Below, piece by piece: positions 22,098 to 29,818 of a stretch of DNA of 36,257 bases; positions within the stretch are counted from its first letter, which is position 1, and each line of letters begins with the position of its first letter. The notes under the pieces were generated by a model. That model did no database searches. It was given only the letters and a program-made list of their open reading frames with translations, and was not told the origin of the DNA. Source of the stretch: JAXGVG01 sp040773965 (GTDB lineage Bacteria > Pseudomonadota > Alphaproteobacteria > UBA9219); the NCBI GenBank assembly GCA_040773965.1, contig JAXGVG010000001.1, forward strand, positions 1 through 36,257. The letters run 5' to 3'. The position numbers and the translations under genes were made by a program.

Positions 22098-23303
22098 TCA
22101 CGCTGCCCGGCTGGTTTTATAGCCGTGACTCTTCCCGCCTTTGTTTTTCCAGAAAGGCTTGCGCCGCGCCTTGTTTTGGGTCGCTTTCGGCCTGTGGCCC
22201 GGGGCTTGATCGTTGCTTTCTTTCCCATGCAACAGGCGATGGATAGCGCGCCATTTTTCGCCGTCGGCCGGGGTTATAAGATTGAGCGCCGAGCCTTCCG
22301 CTCCCGCGCGAGCCGTGCGGCCGATGCGGTGGATGTAGTCTTCGGGACACTGGGGAAGATCGTAATTGATGACATGCTCGATGTGCGGAATGTCGAGCCC
22401 GCGCGCGGCGACATCGGTTGCCACGAGGATGCGATATTGCTTGTCTCGGAAGGCCTGGATCACGCGGTCGCGGCGGCGTTGTTGCAGAGCGCCATGGATA
22501 GCGTCCGCTGCATGCGACGCTTTGTTAAGCTTGTTCGCCAGTCTCTCGGTTCCGTATTTCGTTTTGACGAAAATGAGTATGGAGCCTTTGCGCAACTGTA
22601 GCTGTTCCAAAAGCTTGTTGTATTTTTCGCCATCGTTCGTGTGAATCAATTCTTGTAGAATCTTCGCAATTGGCGTGTTGATCGATCCCACGGCAACCCG
22701 CGCGGCGTTTTTCGTGTATTTGACCGACAGTTTGACGATGTTCGCGGGTATGGTGGCCGAGAACAACAGGGTTTGCCGTTCGGCGGGGATATGGCGGACA
22801 ATCCGTTCAATCTGCTGGCCAAAGCCCATATCAAGCATGCGATCCGTCTCGTCGAGGACGAGAAAGCGTACGTTGTTCAGTTTCAGGCTGCCGCGTTCCA
22901 AATGATCGTTGATGCGACCGGGCGTCCCGACGACCAAACGCGGGCGTTGGTTAAGCTGTCGAAACTGACGCGGCATGGATTCGCCGCCGATCAAAAGCGC
23001 CGTTTTGATATCGGCGACCGGAATCATTTGTTGAAGCGCGGCCATAACCTGCCCCGCAAGCTCGCGCGTCGGCGTCATGATAAGCGCGTGCGCGTCGCGG
23101 TTTTCCATCAGCCTGGCAATCATCGGAATGCCAAAGGCTCCCGTCTTGCCTGTGCCCGTCTGGGCCGAGCCGAGAACGTCCTGTCCGGCGAGGACAAGCG
23201 GAATGGTCTGCGCCTGTATGGGCGTCGGCGTGGTGAATTGCATCCGGCCCAGCGCTTGCAGAAGTTTAGCCGGAAGGCCGAAGTTGTTAAAGTCTTGTGT
23301 CAT
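22098..23303 (-). CDS. rhlE: DEAD-box RNA helicase, RhlE-like
   Basis: A 401-residue ATP-dependent RNA helicase acting in RNA decay or ribosome assembly, often important in the cold. Motifs: Q motif (TPTPIQAQTIP), Walker A AQTGTGKT (47-54), PTRELAGQ (~78-85), TPGR (127-130), motif II DETD (151-154, instead of DEAD), SAT in LLFSATIP, VATDVAARGLDIP and HRIGRTARAG. The last ~40 residues are basic and probably disordered, binding RNA. The start follows AAAAGGAAAAG. The 5' region contains about 350 bases without a gene and with two hairpins, suggestive of a structured leader. Confidence 0.95.
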   Translation of the reverse strand: MTQDFNNFGLPAKLLQALGRMQFTTPTPIQAQTIPLVLAGQDVLGSAQTGTGKTGAFGIPMIARLMENRDAHALIMTPTRELAGQVMAALQQMIPVADIKTALLIGGESMPRQFRQLNQRPRLVVGTPGRINDHLERGSLKLNNVRFLVLDETDRMLDMGFGQQIERIVRHIPAERQTLLFSATIPANIVKLSVKYTKNAARVAVGSINTPIAKILQELIHTNDGEKYNKLLEQLQLRKGSILIFVKTKYGTERLANKLNKASHAADAIHGALQQRRRDRVIQAFRDKQYRILVATDVAARGLDIPHIEHVINYDLPQCPEDYIHRIGRTARAGAEGSALNLITPADGEKWRAIHRLLHGKESNDQAPGHRPKATQNKARRKPFWKNKGGKSHGYKTSRAA

Positions 23304-23657
23304 GTCTTTTCCTTTTAATCGTTACGCTCGCTTTCGCGCGCTTCATCGTGAAGAGCCTCGTTCGAGCTTTCTTCGTTGAGTTTTTTCGGCGCAAGGCAAA
23401 GGGGCATGAAGCCCGGGCCTGGCCGATCCTAAAAACTCTTAAACAACGTGAAGGGAAAGAGGCAGACCCGAAGGTTCCGCTTTGAGCCTTTCATCGAAAG
23501 GCTTGGCCGGTCAAACCGGCGCCATGCACAAGCAAGAGTATTTTTAAACTCAGGGGCACTCTTAGAGAGTTGGTGCGGTGAAAGCAATAGAAAAGAGGGA
23601 AATGGGAGAAAATAGCAGGCTTTCGATGCAAGTATGCTCCTGTTAACCCTTTATTCT
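23304..23657 (-). other. gene-free upstream region of rhlE with tandem hairpins
   Basis: No convincing gene in this ~350-base stretch; a 62-residue plus-strand frame at 23297-23485 has no ribosome site and looks spurious. It holds two adjacent hairpins: GCCTTTC (23486-23492)/GAAAGGC (23496-23502) and GCCGGT (23506-23511)/ACCGGC (23515-23520). It is likely to contain the rhlE promoter and a long 5' leader, as found for many cold-inducible helicase genes. No clear -35/-10 pair could be fixed by eye. Confidence 0.4.
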
Positions 23658-23843
23658 CTACTCAATAAACCCGCATAAATAGATGATCTCTTCCTTTGGC
23701 AGGCCGTGGCCAATCTCTATAATCTCATGTTTTGTTTTAAGCGCGGCAAAGTTGTTGGCAATGTTGTGTCTGGCGAGGAATGCGGCGATATTCCGCGCCG
23801 TTTTCCATGCGTTTTCTCCATGGAGCGATACAGGAAAAGCAGC
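23658..23843 (-). pseudogene. orphan coding remnant, in frame with the upstream hydrolase
   Basis: Directly after the TAA of the dienelactone-hydrolase-like gene, the same frame stays open for 61 codons to a TAG. It reads like genuine protein: AWKTARNIAAFLARHNIANN, then KHEIIEIGHGLPKEEIIYL and CGFIE. No ATG, GTG or TTG occurs in the stretch, so it cannot be translated alone from a normal start. It is most likely the 3' remnant of a lost gene; readthrough of the TAA is less likely. I do not recognise the family. Confidence 0.5.
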
Positions 23844-24845
23844 TTACTTTCCGGCAGTTAAAACTTCTTTGACGATTTTTCGAAAGTCTTCCATCGACTT
23901 TTCTTTCGTCGACGGGTTGCTTTCGCCTTTCGCGCCATAGGTCAAACAGGCTTTAAGCGCAGCCTTATATATAGGGCCGCTGAGGTTCTTGCGAATACCG
24001 ATAATGCCGGAGTGCTTTTCCATCCATGTGCCATCGCCCTGCTCTTCAAAGACGCAATTCTTGAAAACCTCGGCCTTCGGATGGCTCCATGGGCCGTTGT
24101 AGTCCCAGGCATGCGTCACGCCGGGATAGACAATCGTACGAATGTCAGCGCCCGCCTTTTTCATCTTTTCGGCCATGCTCAGGCATGGTTCGACGCCTGT
24201 ATAGGTATCCTTTTCGCCAAGGAGCATGAGGATCGGCGCACCTGTCGTTTTTAAATTCAACGGTTGTGTGGCGCAGCCCGGATAAAAAAGAACGTGTAAT
24301 TTATAAAAATATTCGGGCGAATATGCGGGAAGCTTGGTAGTCCAGTTCGGCAGAGCGGTTAGCGTGGCGACGATGCCGCCTTTGGAAAAACCGACAATGC
24401 CTGCGCGTTTAATGTCAATGCGTTCATTCTCGGCGAGCGCTTTTAAGGCCATTAAGGCATCGTTCGTCATGTCCTTCGTGGCCGAGACGAGGCTTTGATC
24501 GTCGTACGTGGTCGCGACGCCGCGCGGCGTGAAGCAATCGAGAATAAACGCGGCGACTCCCATTTTGTTGAGTTCTTTGGCGTAGGCATACTCGTGCTCT
24601 TGCGTGACTCCGCCGCTGCCGTGGACGATGACCATGACCGGCGCCTTTTCCTTGCCGGGCGGAAGCAGAAGAAAGCCTCCCGACAGAATGTTTTTGCCTT
24701 TATGGGTGCCGGGAAACTCGATGAGAACGCTGTCCGGATCGATTCTTTTATTGGCCAATCCGCCGGAAGGCAAGGGATCGGCCTGCAGCGGCGCAAGGGC
24801 GGGAAGAAGAAAGGCAAAGGCAAGATACAAAGAAAGAATGCGCAT
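23844..24845 (-). CDS. secreted dienelactone-hydrolase-like alpha/beta hydrolase
   Basis: A 333-residue alpha/beta hydrolase of the dienelactone hydrolase family. The N-terminus is a signal peptide (MRILSLYLAFAFLLPALAPL), so it acts in the periplasm or outside. The fold is marked by VMVIVHGSGGVTQEH, the following LDCFTPRG, and the nucleophile elbow GFSKGG (Ser). LLGEKDTYT supplies the acidic residue and GVTHAWD the His. Substrate is unknown; relatives hydrolyse esters or lactones. The ATG at 24843-24845 shares one base with the smpB stop (TGATG), so it is coupled to smpB; a TTG one codon upstream is an alternative. An open in-frame remnant follows its stop. Confidence 0.88.
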   Translation of the reverse strand: MRILSLYLAFAFLLPALAPLQADPLPSGGLANKRIDPDSVLIEFPGTHKGKNILSGGFLLLPPGKEKAPVMVIVHGSGGVTQEHEYAYAKELNKMGVAAFILDCFTPRGVATTYDDQSLVSATKDMTNDALMALKALAENERIDIKRAGIVGFSKGGIVATLTALPNWTTKLPAYSPEYFYKLHVLFYPGCATQPLNLKTTGAPILMLLGEKDTYTGVEPCLSMAEKMKKAGADIRTIVYPGVTHAWDYNGPWSHPKAEVFKNCVFEEQGDGTWMEKHSGIIGIRKNLSGPIYKAALKACLTYGAKGESNPSTKEKSMEDFRKIVKEVLTAGK

Positions 24846-25333
24846 CAATTCTTCGCCCGCATGATACGCGCCTTGTCGCGCTGCCAGTCGCGTTTTTTGA
24901 TGGCTTCGCGCTTGTCGGCCTTGTGTTTTCCCTTACCGAGGCCGAGTTCGACCTTGGCGATGCCGCGCCTGTTGAAATAGAGCGCCAGCGGGACGATGGA
25001 GATTCCTTCCCGCTTCACCGCGCCAAGGAGCTTGTCCATCTGGCGGCGATGCAAGAGCAATTTGCGGGGGCGGTGCGTTTCATGTTGAAGATGCGCGCCC
25101 GCTTGCTTGTATTCGGGGATATAGGCGTTCAGCAGATAGAGATCGCCGCCCTTCCCGCCTGCGAAGGCTTCCTGAATGCTGGCCTGCCCGAGGCGAAGCG
25201 ACTTCACTTCCGTGCCGGAAAGCATGATCCCGGCCTCGAGGGTATCCGTGATAAGGTAGTCATGGCGCGCGCGGCGGTTCAGCGCCGTAAAACGCTTGGC
25301 TTTTTCGCGGTCGGTTTTATTTTTCTGGGCCAT
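24845..25333 (-). CDS. smpB: SsrA-binding protein (trans-translation)
   Basis: A 162-residue SmpB, which brings tmRNA to stalled ribosomes. Diagnostic segments: NRRARHDYLITDTLEAGIML, then GTEVKSLRLGQASIQEAFA, LYLLNAYIPEYKQA, HRPRKLLLHRRQMDKL and IVPLALYFNRRGIAKVELGL. The basic C-terminal tail (KGKHKADKREAIKKRDWQRD) enters the decoding centre. Its stop overlaps the start of the hydrolase gene. No tmRNA gene is visible in this window. RNase R, which works in the same rescue pathway, is encoded at 2682-4670. Confidence 0.97.
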   Translation of the reverse strand: MAQKNKTDREKAKRFTALNRRARHDYLITDTLEAGIMLSGTEVKSLRLGQASIQEAFAGGKGGDLYLLNAYIPEYKQAGAHLQHETHRPRKLLLHRRQMDKLLGAVKREGISIVPLALYFNRRGIAKVELGLGKGKHKADKREAIKKRDWQRDKARIMRAKN

Positions 25334-25449
25334 GGCGGCGGATTAGAGCATAGATTCCGGGCAAAAACACCCCTTTCCCTTGCATAAACGGCTCTAACGT
25401 AGTTAAGTCGAAGGCGTATCCTCAATCCGATTCCCCGGTTTTCGGCACG

Positions 25450-27408
25450 ATGTTCCGGTTGCGCTGTTATTGGCCATTTCTGGCGTTATTTCTGCTTCTT
25501 CCGGCGCTGTCCGTCGAGGCGCGCAAACCGGACGCGGCACCCTCCCGTCCCGGCTACCGGCAGGCCTTTGCGGGCGTTGATTCCGGCAAATATGCGGCGG
25601 CGGCCAGCGTCGTTCGCTACGGCTCCGATCCGGTTTTAAACAAGGTTTTGCGCGCCTATCTGATGGCGCAGCCGGGCAACGACTACAGCTTCGACGATCT
25701 CGCGGGTTTTATCGCTGATCATCCCGACTGGCCGGGACTGAACGGCATCGTCATGATCGCCGAGCAGAAAATTCCCTCGAATGCGTCTCCCGATCAGATC
25801 ATCAACTGGTTCAACGCCTATCCGCCGCTGACGCTTGCGGGGTTTTACAGATATATCGACGCGCTGGACGCCGTTGGCCATGGGCATAAGGCGGCAGGCT
25901 TCATACGCGACCGCTGGATAAACCGCAATTTTTCCGGGGGTGAGCTGGCGGCCTTTCGCGCGCGTTTTGAAACGGTTTTAACGTCGGCGGACCATTGGGC
26001 GCGGCTTGATCGCCTTCTGTGGGCGAACGACATTTCGGCCGCGCGCGCGATGTATGCGTATGCCGATCCCGGGCGGAAGGCCCTTGCCGAAGCGCGGCTG
26101 GCGCTTGCGAACCAGTTGAATAAGGCAGAATCCCTGATCGACAAAGTGCCCTCGCGTCTTCAACACGATCCGGGCCTTATGTACGAACGCCTTCGCTGGC
26201 GCCGTAAAAACAATCTGGACGAAAGCGCGATTGAGCTTTTGACGCAGGCGCCCGGCCAACTCGGCGAGCCCGGTAAATGGTGGGAAGAGCGCCATATCCT
26301 CATACGGCGCGTGATGGAGCGGCGCGATTTCGTCCTCGCCTACCGTCTGTCGGCCGATCACGGCCTGAACAACGGCTTCGATTTTATTCAGGCGGAAGGT
26401 CTTGCGGGATGGCTGGCGCTGCGGTTTTTGAAACGTCCCGACGTGGCGCGACGGCATTTCGAGCTTCTTTTGGCGGCAGCCAATACGCCGATGACGCGCG
26501 CCCGCGCGGCCTATTGGCTGGGCCGCTCGCTGGAGGCGCTTGGCGACAAGCATGCGGCCGAACAGGCTTATGAGACTGCGGCGGCGCTGAACATGTTTTT
26601 TTACGGCCAGATGGCGATGACGCGCCTTTACGCCAAGCCGGTTATCGCGGCAATGCCGGAACCTCCCATTCCGGCGAACGTCCGCGCCCAGTTTTTCGCG
26701 CGCGATTCGATACAGGCCGTCGAACGCCTCTACCGGATCGGCGAAACGGACCGGGCGCGGACGTTTTTCAGAGCGGCGACCGATTATGCCATGCAAAGGG
26801 TTGAGTTCGCTCTTTTGATGGAGCTTGCCTACCAATTGCAGCGCCCGGATTGGGCCATCATGGCCGCGAAAGCGGCGAACCAGAAAAACATGATCGTCGG
26901 CGCAGGCGCTTTTCCGGTGTTGTCGATGTCCATTCCCTCGCCGCCGGATCCCGCCTTCACGCACGCTCTCATACGGCAGGAAAGCCTTTTCAACGCCAGC
27001 GTTTCAAGTCCGGCGGGCGCCAAGGGCTTGATGCAGCTTCTGCCGGGCACCGCTAGGGACGTCGCGAAAAAACTGGGCATGCCTTATACGGAATCCCGGC
27101 TTACCGATCCGGACTATAACGTCAAGCTCGGCACGGCGTTCGTCCAGGACCAGTTGGACCGGTTCGACGGCTCGATCGTTCTCGCGCTGGCCGCGTACAA
27201 CGCCGGTCCGCGCCGCGCAAGGGAATGGATCGATTTGTTCGGCGATCCGCGCAGCCCGCGCGTCGATCCCGTGGACTGGATCGAATTGATGCCGATTTAT
27301 GAAACGCGCAATTACGTCCAGCGCATCGTCGAGAATCTTCAGGTTTACCGCGCGCGCCTCAACGGGGGCCGCGCGCCGTTGACGATCTTGCAGGATTTGA
27401 AGCGGTAA
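25450..27408 (+). CDS. slt: soluble lytic murein transglycosylase
   Basis: A 652-residue periplasmic Slt-type enzyme that cleaves glycan strands of peptidoglycan to form 1,6-anhydro products, which feed the NagZ recycling step encoded elsewhere in the window. A signal peptide (CYWPFLALFLLLPALSVEA) is followed by a long helical-repeat superhelix (~50-480) and a C-terminal GH23 catalytic domain. The catalytic Glu is E511 in ALIRQESLFN; the domain continues SPAGAKGLMQLLPGTA, LTDPDYNVKLGTAF and LALAAYNAGP. Length is normal. No strong ribosome site precedes the ATG. Confidence 0.95.
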   Translation: MFRLRCYWPFLALFLLLPALSVEARKPDAAPSRPGYRQAFAGVDSGKYAAAASVVRYGSDPVLNKVLRAYLMAQPGNDYSFDDLAGFIADHPDWPGLNGIVMIAEQKIPSNASPDQIINWFNAYPPLTLAGFYRYIDALDAVGHGHKAAGFIRDRWINRNFSGGELAAFRARFETVLTSADHWARLDRLLWANDISAARAMYAYADPGRKALAEARLALANQLNKAESLIDKVPSRLQHDPGLMYERLRWRRKNNLDESAIELLTQAPGQLGEPGKWWEERHILIRRVMERRDFVLAYRLSADHGLNNGFDFIQAEGLAGWLALRFLKRPDVARRHFELLLAAANTPMTRARAAYWLGRSLEALGDKHAAEQAYETAAALNMFFYGQMAMTRLYAKPVIAAMPEPPIPANVRAQFFARDSIQAVERLYRIGETDRARTFFRAATDYAMQRVEFALLMELAYQLQRPDWAIMAAKAANQKNMIVGAGAFPVLSMSIPSPPDPAFTHALIRQESLFNASVSSPAGAKGLMQLLPGTARDVAKKLGMPYTESRLTDPDYNVKLGTAFVQDQLDRFDGSIVLALAAYNAGPRRAREWIDLFGDPRSPRVDPVDWIELMPIYETRNYVQRIVENLQVYRARLNGGRAPLTILQDLKR

Positions 27409-27507
27409 TCTTTCCGCATTTCTTTGTTAAAATCCTTGATACTCATTGTCTTAGGCGCTTGTTGGCGGAAGGTCGCGAATTGTGCTAGCTTCTTTTCAAG
27501 GATCGTC

Positions 27508-27834
27508 ATGAATGAATGGGTTTTCTTTTTGGCGGCAGTAACCGCCTTGTCGGCGACAGGTTTTGTCGTCATTGCCGTCTTGTGGATGCGAAAGCTTCGG
27601 CAGACGGTATCGGCGGCGCTTGGCGAAGCGGCTCTTCAGCAAGTGCGCGCGTCTCAACGATTTAGCGAAGCCGTAGGCCAGATTCAAAAACGCCAACGCG
27701 CGCTGGAAGAGCAAATCCTCGCCCTCGCGCAGGCCAGCGCGAAACTGCGCCAGGATGTCGCGGTCGTGGCGTCGCGCGTCGAAACAAGCGAACGCGAATA
27801 TCGTTCCCTTCCCCTGGATCGCACCGTTCATTGA
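27508..27834 (+). CDS. small membrane-anchored coiled-coil protein
   Basis: A 108-residue protein starting at the ATG preceded by CAAGGATC; the longer frame from 27424 is not supported. It has one N-terminal membrane helix (VFFLAAVTALSATGFVVIAVLW), a basic stop-transfer (RKLR) and then a long helical region. Heptad-like spacing (VGQIQKRQRALEEQILALAQ) suggests a coiled coil. Topology: short outside, long cytoplasmic. Function unknown. It follows slt by ~100 bases on the same strand. Confidence 0.68.
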   Translation: MNEWVFFLAAVTALSATGFVVIAVLWMRKLRQTVSAALGEAALQQVRASQRFSEAVGQIQKRQRALEEQILALAQASAKLRQDVAVVASRVETSEREYRSLPLDRTVH

Positions 27835-28080
27835 AGCCGGACGCGCCGGTAACGGAAGGCCATTTGTCTCAATTTTTATTATTTGCATAAGGCAAAAAAA
27901 TACTTGCCTTCAATTTGATGTTTTATTTTTGGCCGGATCGCCTTAATTTCCAAGGAAAACAGCCAATCTTAAGCCGATTTTAAGCCTGTGGGGGTATATA
28001 TTAAGGCGTTTCTAACCATAGAATTCCGTAATTCCTTTCAGGATCGGATGCTATCATATTCAAGTGAAGGGATTTCAAAG

Positions 28081-28500
28081 ATGAGCATTGTCGAATCCAC
28101 TCGCGAACTTTCCGAAGATCAGATGATGACGCTGATTCGCAACACGCTCATTGTCGCCGGTAAGGAAATGGGCGAAGAAGGCGATCATTGGCCCGTCATA
28201 AAAAAAACCGTCCTCGATCTTATGAAAGAATGGGATGCGCTGAAGGTCGAGCGCGCCGTTCACGAACAGCTTAAAGAACACCTCGGTTGCACCCTCGATG
28301 AAATGAACAAGGCGCTGGATGAATGTCCCGCCGGGGCCCGGTCCGAAATGGAAGCCGGGATGAAGGAGCTTCGCGAGATATATAATGCCTATTTTGCTCC
28401 TCTCGCTCCTGAGCCGTCAGGCGCGGAAGACGACGAGGCGCCCATCCATATTCAACACGCGGAAGCGATTATCCATACTTTAGAGGAGAGCGAAGAATGA
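28081..28500 (+). CDS. hypothetical acidic helical protein
   Basis: A 139-residue acidic protein not recognised. The ATG at 28081 (MSIVESTRELSEDQMM) is preceded by GAAGGGATTTC; in-frame ATGs upstream at 28048 and a longer frame to 27988 are possible alternatives. It has no membrane segment. Helices rich in Glu and Lys dominate (MKEWDALKVERAVHEQLKEH), with a Cys pair (LGCTLDEMNKALDECPAG). It overlaps the next gene by four bases (ATGA), so the two are likely to be co-translated and may interact. Confidence 0.65.
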   Translation: MSIVESTRELSEDQMMTLIRNTLIVAGKEMGEEGDHWPVIKKTVLDLMKEWDALKVERAVHEQLKEHLGCTLDEMNKALDECPAGARSEMEAGMKELREIYNAYFAPLAPEPSGAEDDEAPIHIQHAEAIIHTLEESEE

Positions 28501-28832
28501 CCGCGGCGACAATAACATTGGACGATCTTGCCGAAGATTTCCCGGCTCTTGGCCAGGCGATGGTCAGGAAGATGAAACGGACGGCTACGGAGCTTGTCGG
28601 TTATATGCCCGACGTGCTGCGCAAGCAGATGATGAACGTAACCCAAAAGATGCTTGCGGCGTCTTCGCGCTTTGAGGGGGCTTCGGACTGGAAGATCGTA
28701 AAGCTTCTGCATGGCATGGAGGAAGTCCTGGATTCCGCCGCCACGATGAAGGAAGCCCGGATGGACATGGCACTCGCAAAGACCCCTCAAAGGCATGCGA
28801 CCCAAAACAAAGGCCCACAACACACGCTCTAG
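28497..28832 (+). CDS. hypothetical protein, partner of the preceding gene
   Basis: A 111-residue basic, Met-rich helical protein of unknown function (for example LGQAMVRKMKRTATELVGYM and MEEVLDSAATMKEARMDMAL). Its ATG overlaps the stop of the upstream acidic protein. An acidic-then-basic pair with a coupled start resembles many two-gene modules, but neither protein matches a toxin-antitoxin family I know. No signal peptide or membrane helix is present. Confidence 0.62.
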   Translation: MTAATITLDDLAEDFPALGQAMVRKMKRTATELVGYMPDVLRKQMMNVTQKMLAASSRFEGASDWKIVKLLHGMEEVLDSAATMKEARMDMALAKTPQRHATQNKGPQHTL

Positions 28833-28918
28833 CGGCAGCCCCCGGCATCTAGCTGTTCTTTATAACGAGCACGTAACTCGCGCCAAACTCCGCGCGGCAG
28901 CTTAATCTTTTCTGTCAT
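28829..28918 (-). CDS. possible 29-residue microprotein
   Basis: A short frame (MTEKIKLPRGVWRELRARYK and nine more residues, ending GGCR) that looks protein-like for its size: basic, amphipathic and with balanced composition. Its ATG lies in the GTCATTCC repeat end (read as GGAATGAC) and is preceded by GGAAAGGG, which is close for a ribosome site. It converges on and slightly overlaps the preceding plus-strand gene. It may be a gene remnant; weak call. Confidence 0.25.
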   Translation of the reverse strand: MTEKIKLPRGVWRELRARYKEQLDAGGCR

Positions 28919-29040
28919 TCCCTTTCCCGCCTGCGCGGGGACAGGCTCCAGCGGGAATCTGTAAAAAAACAGGTGTCATTCCGGAACATTTTCAATTCGT
29001 CCTGCAAAGCAGGACGAATGAAAATGGATCCGGAACCCAG
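28914..29040. repeat. two adjacent palindromic repeats related to the GTCATTCC family
   Basis: The first (28914-28961) opens GTCATTCC, has a CCCGC/GCGGG stem (28926-28930 / 28935-28939) and closes GCGGGAATCTG. The second (28975-29040) opens GTCATTCCGG and closes GGATCCGG. Its long hairpin has arms 28987-29005 and 29009-29026 with one bulged base and loop AAA. The ends match those of the 107-bp elements at 12911 and 13353, though the centres differ, so these look like other members of the same broad family. Confidence 0.75.
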
Positions 29041-29325
29041 TTTGGTTTTACTATCCGGGGCTTATAACCAAACAAGCACGCCGAACGCTCCGGAAACCTC
29101 CTCATGGTTAAAGCCTTTTCCATAAAACCCATCTTTTCCTGTCTGCCCGATTAACCTTACAACCTTCCTGTTAACGCAATAATAACCATCTTATTGAAAG
29201 TATTAGATAATTTGGTCCTCACCCTATCTTTCTGTTAATATGCTCTAACGGCCCGAATATTTTTTACAGGCGCATTTTTCATTAACGAATGACGAAACTA
29301 TTTTACCGGCAGATAGGAGAAAGTT
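29041..29325 (+). other. AT-rich gene-free region upstream of the 29326 gene
   Basis: No gene is visible between the repeats and the next ATG. The sequence is clearly more AT-rich than the rest of the window from about 29140. A weak sigma-70-like promoter, TTGGTC (29212-29217), 18-base spacer, TAATAT (29236-29241), is the best candidate and would leave an ~80-base leader. Nothing else stands out. Confidence 0.3.
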
Positions 29326-29784
29326 ATGTTGAACGTAAGTTATTTGAATAACGCAATCCCCATGCTTGAGGCGCTTGCCGCAAAGGCATGGAATTTAAAG
29401 GACAACAACATCGTGGCGCGACCCGTTCCGGCATTAAAGTCAATTGCGACCATTCTTGAGGGAGGTGGTGGCATTGAAGGAAGCAGGCCGGCTGCTTTCG
29501 TCTATGTCATGCCCGGCGGTGAACTTGTTCGCATTCGGCTAATGGGCAATAACACCTTAAATTATGATAATGCGACCGTCATCCCAGAAACACATCCAGT
29601 GTCCATTGCATATAAAAACGATCCGAACATGGAAGAGATGGAGCTAAAACTTTCGGAAGAAGGGTTAGATGATGGGCCTCTAGCCAAAGACGCCGGGATT
29701 GACGTCAACTGGCTCAGGGAGACTCTGGAGGCGCAGGCTGAACGCTGCCGCCAGGAATTAAGGGCTCAAGGCCTTATTCCGTAA
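29326..29784 (+). CDS. hypothetical protein
   Basis: A 152-residue soluble protein not recognised. The ATG follows a good site (ATAGGAGAAAG). The middle appears beta-rich (AFVYVMPGGELVRIRLMGN), with a Gly-rich stretch before it (LEGGGGIEG). The C-terminus is helical and acidic, ending WLRETLEAQAERCRQELRAQ. It is followed by an 11-base inverted repeat and an amber-interrupted gene on the same strand, and together they may form a small accessory operon. No signal peptide or membrane helix. Confidence 0.65.
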   Translation: MLNVSYLNNAIPMLEALAAKAWNLKDNNIVARPVPALKSIATILEGGGGIEGSRPAAFVYVMPGGELVRIRLMGNNTLNYDNATVIPETHPVSIAYKNDPNMEEMELKLSEEGLDDGPLAKDAGIDVNWLRETLEAQAERCRQELRAQGLIP

Positions 29785-29818
29785 TCGTCATATCTTCAAA
29801 CACGCGGAGATATGACGA
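29785..29818 (+). promoter_or_regulatory. hairpin covering the ribosome site of the interrupted gene
   Basis: A perfect 11-base inverted repeat: TCGTCATATCT (29785-29795) and AGATATGACGA (29808-29818), with a 12-base loop. The left arm begins just after the TAA of the preceding gene. The right arm covers the end of the GGAG ribosome site (29806-29809) and the first base of the ATG at 29818. No T-run follows, so a translation-control hairpin is more likely than an intrinsic terminator. Confidence 0.55.

Noticed and set aside
25978..26964. 328-codon frame antisense to slt
   Set aside because: Shadow frame; slt on the other strand has a signal peptide and an intact catalytic domain.
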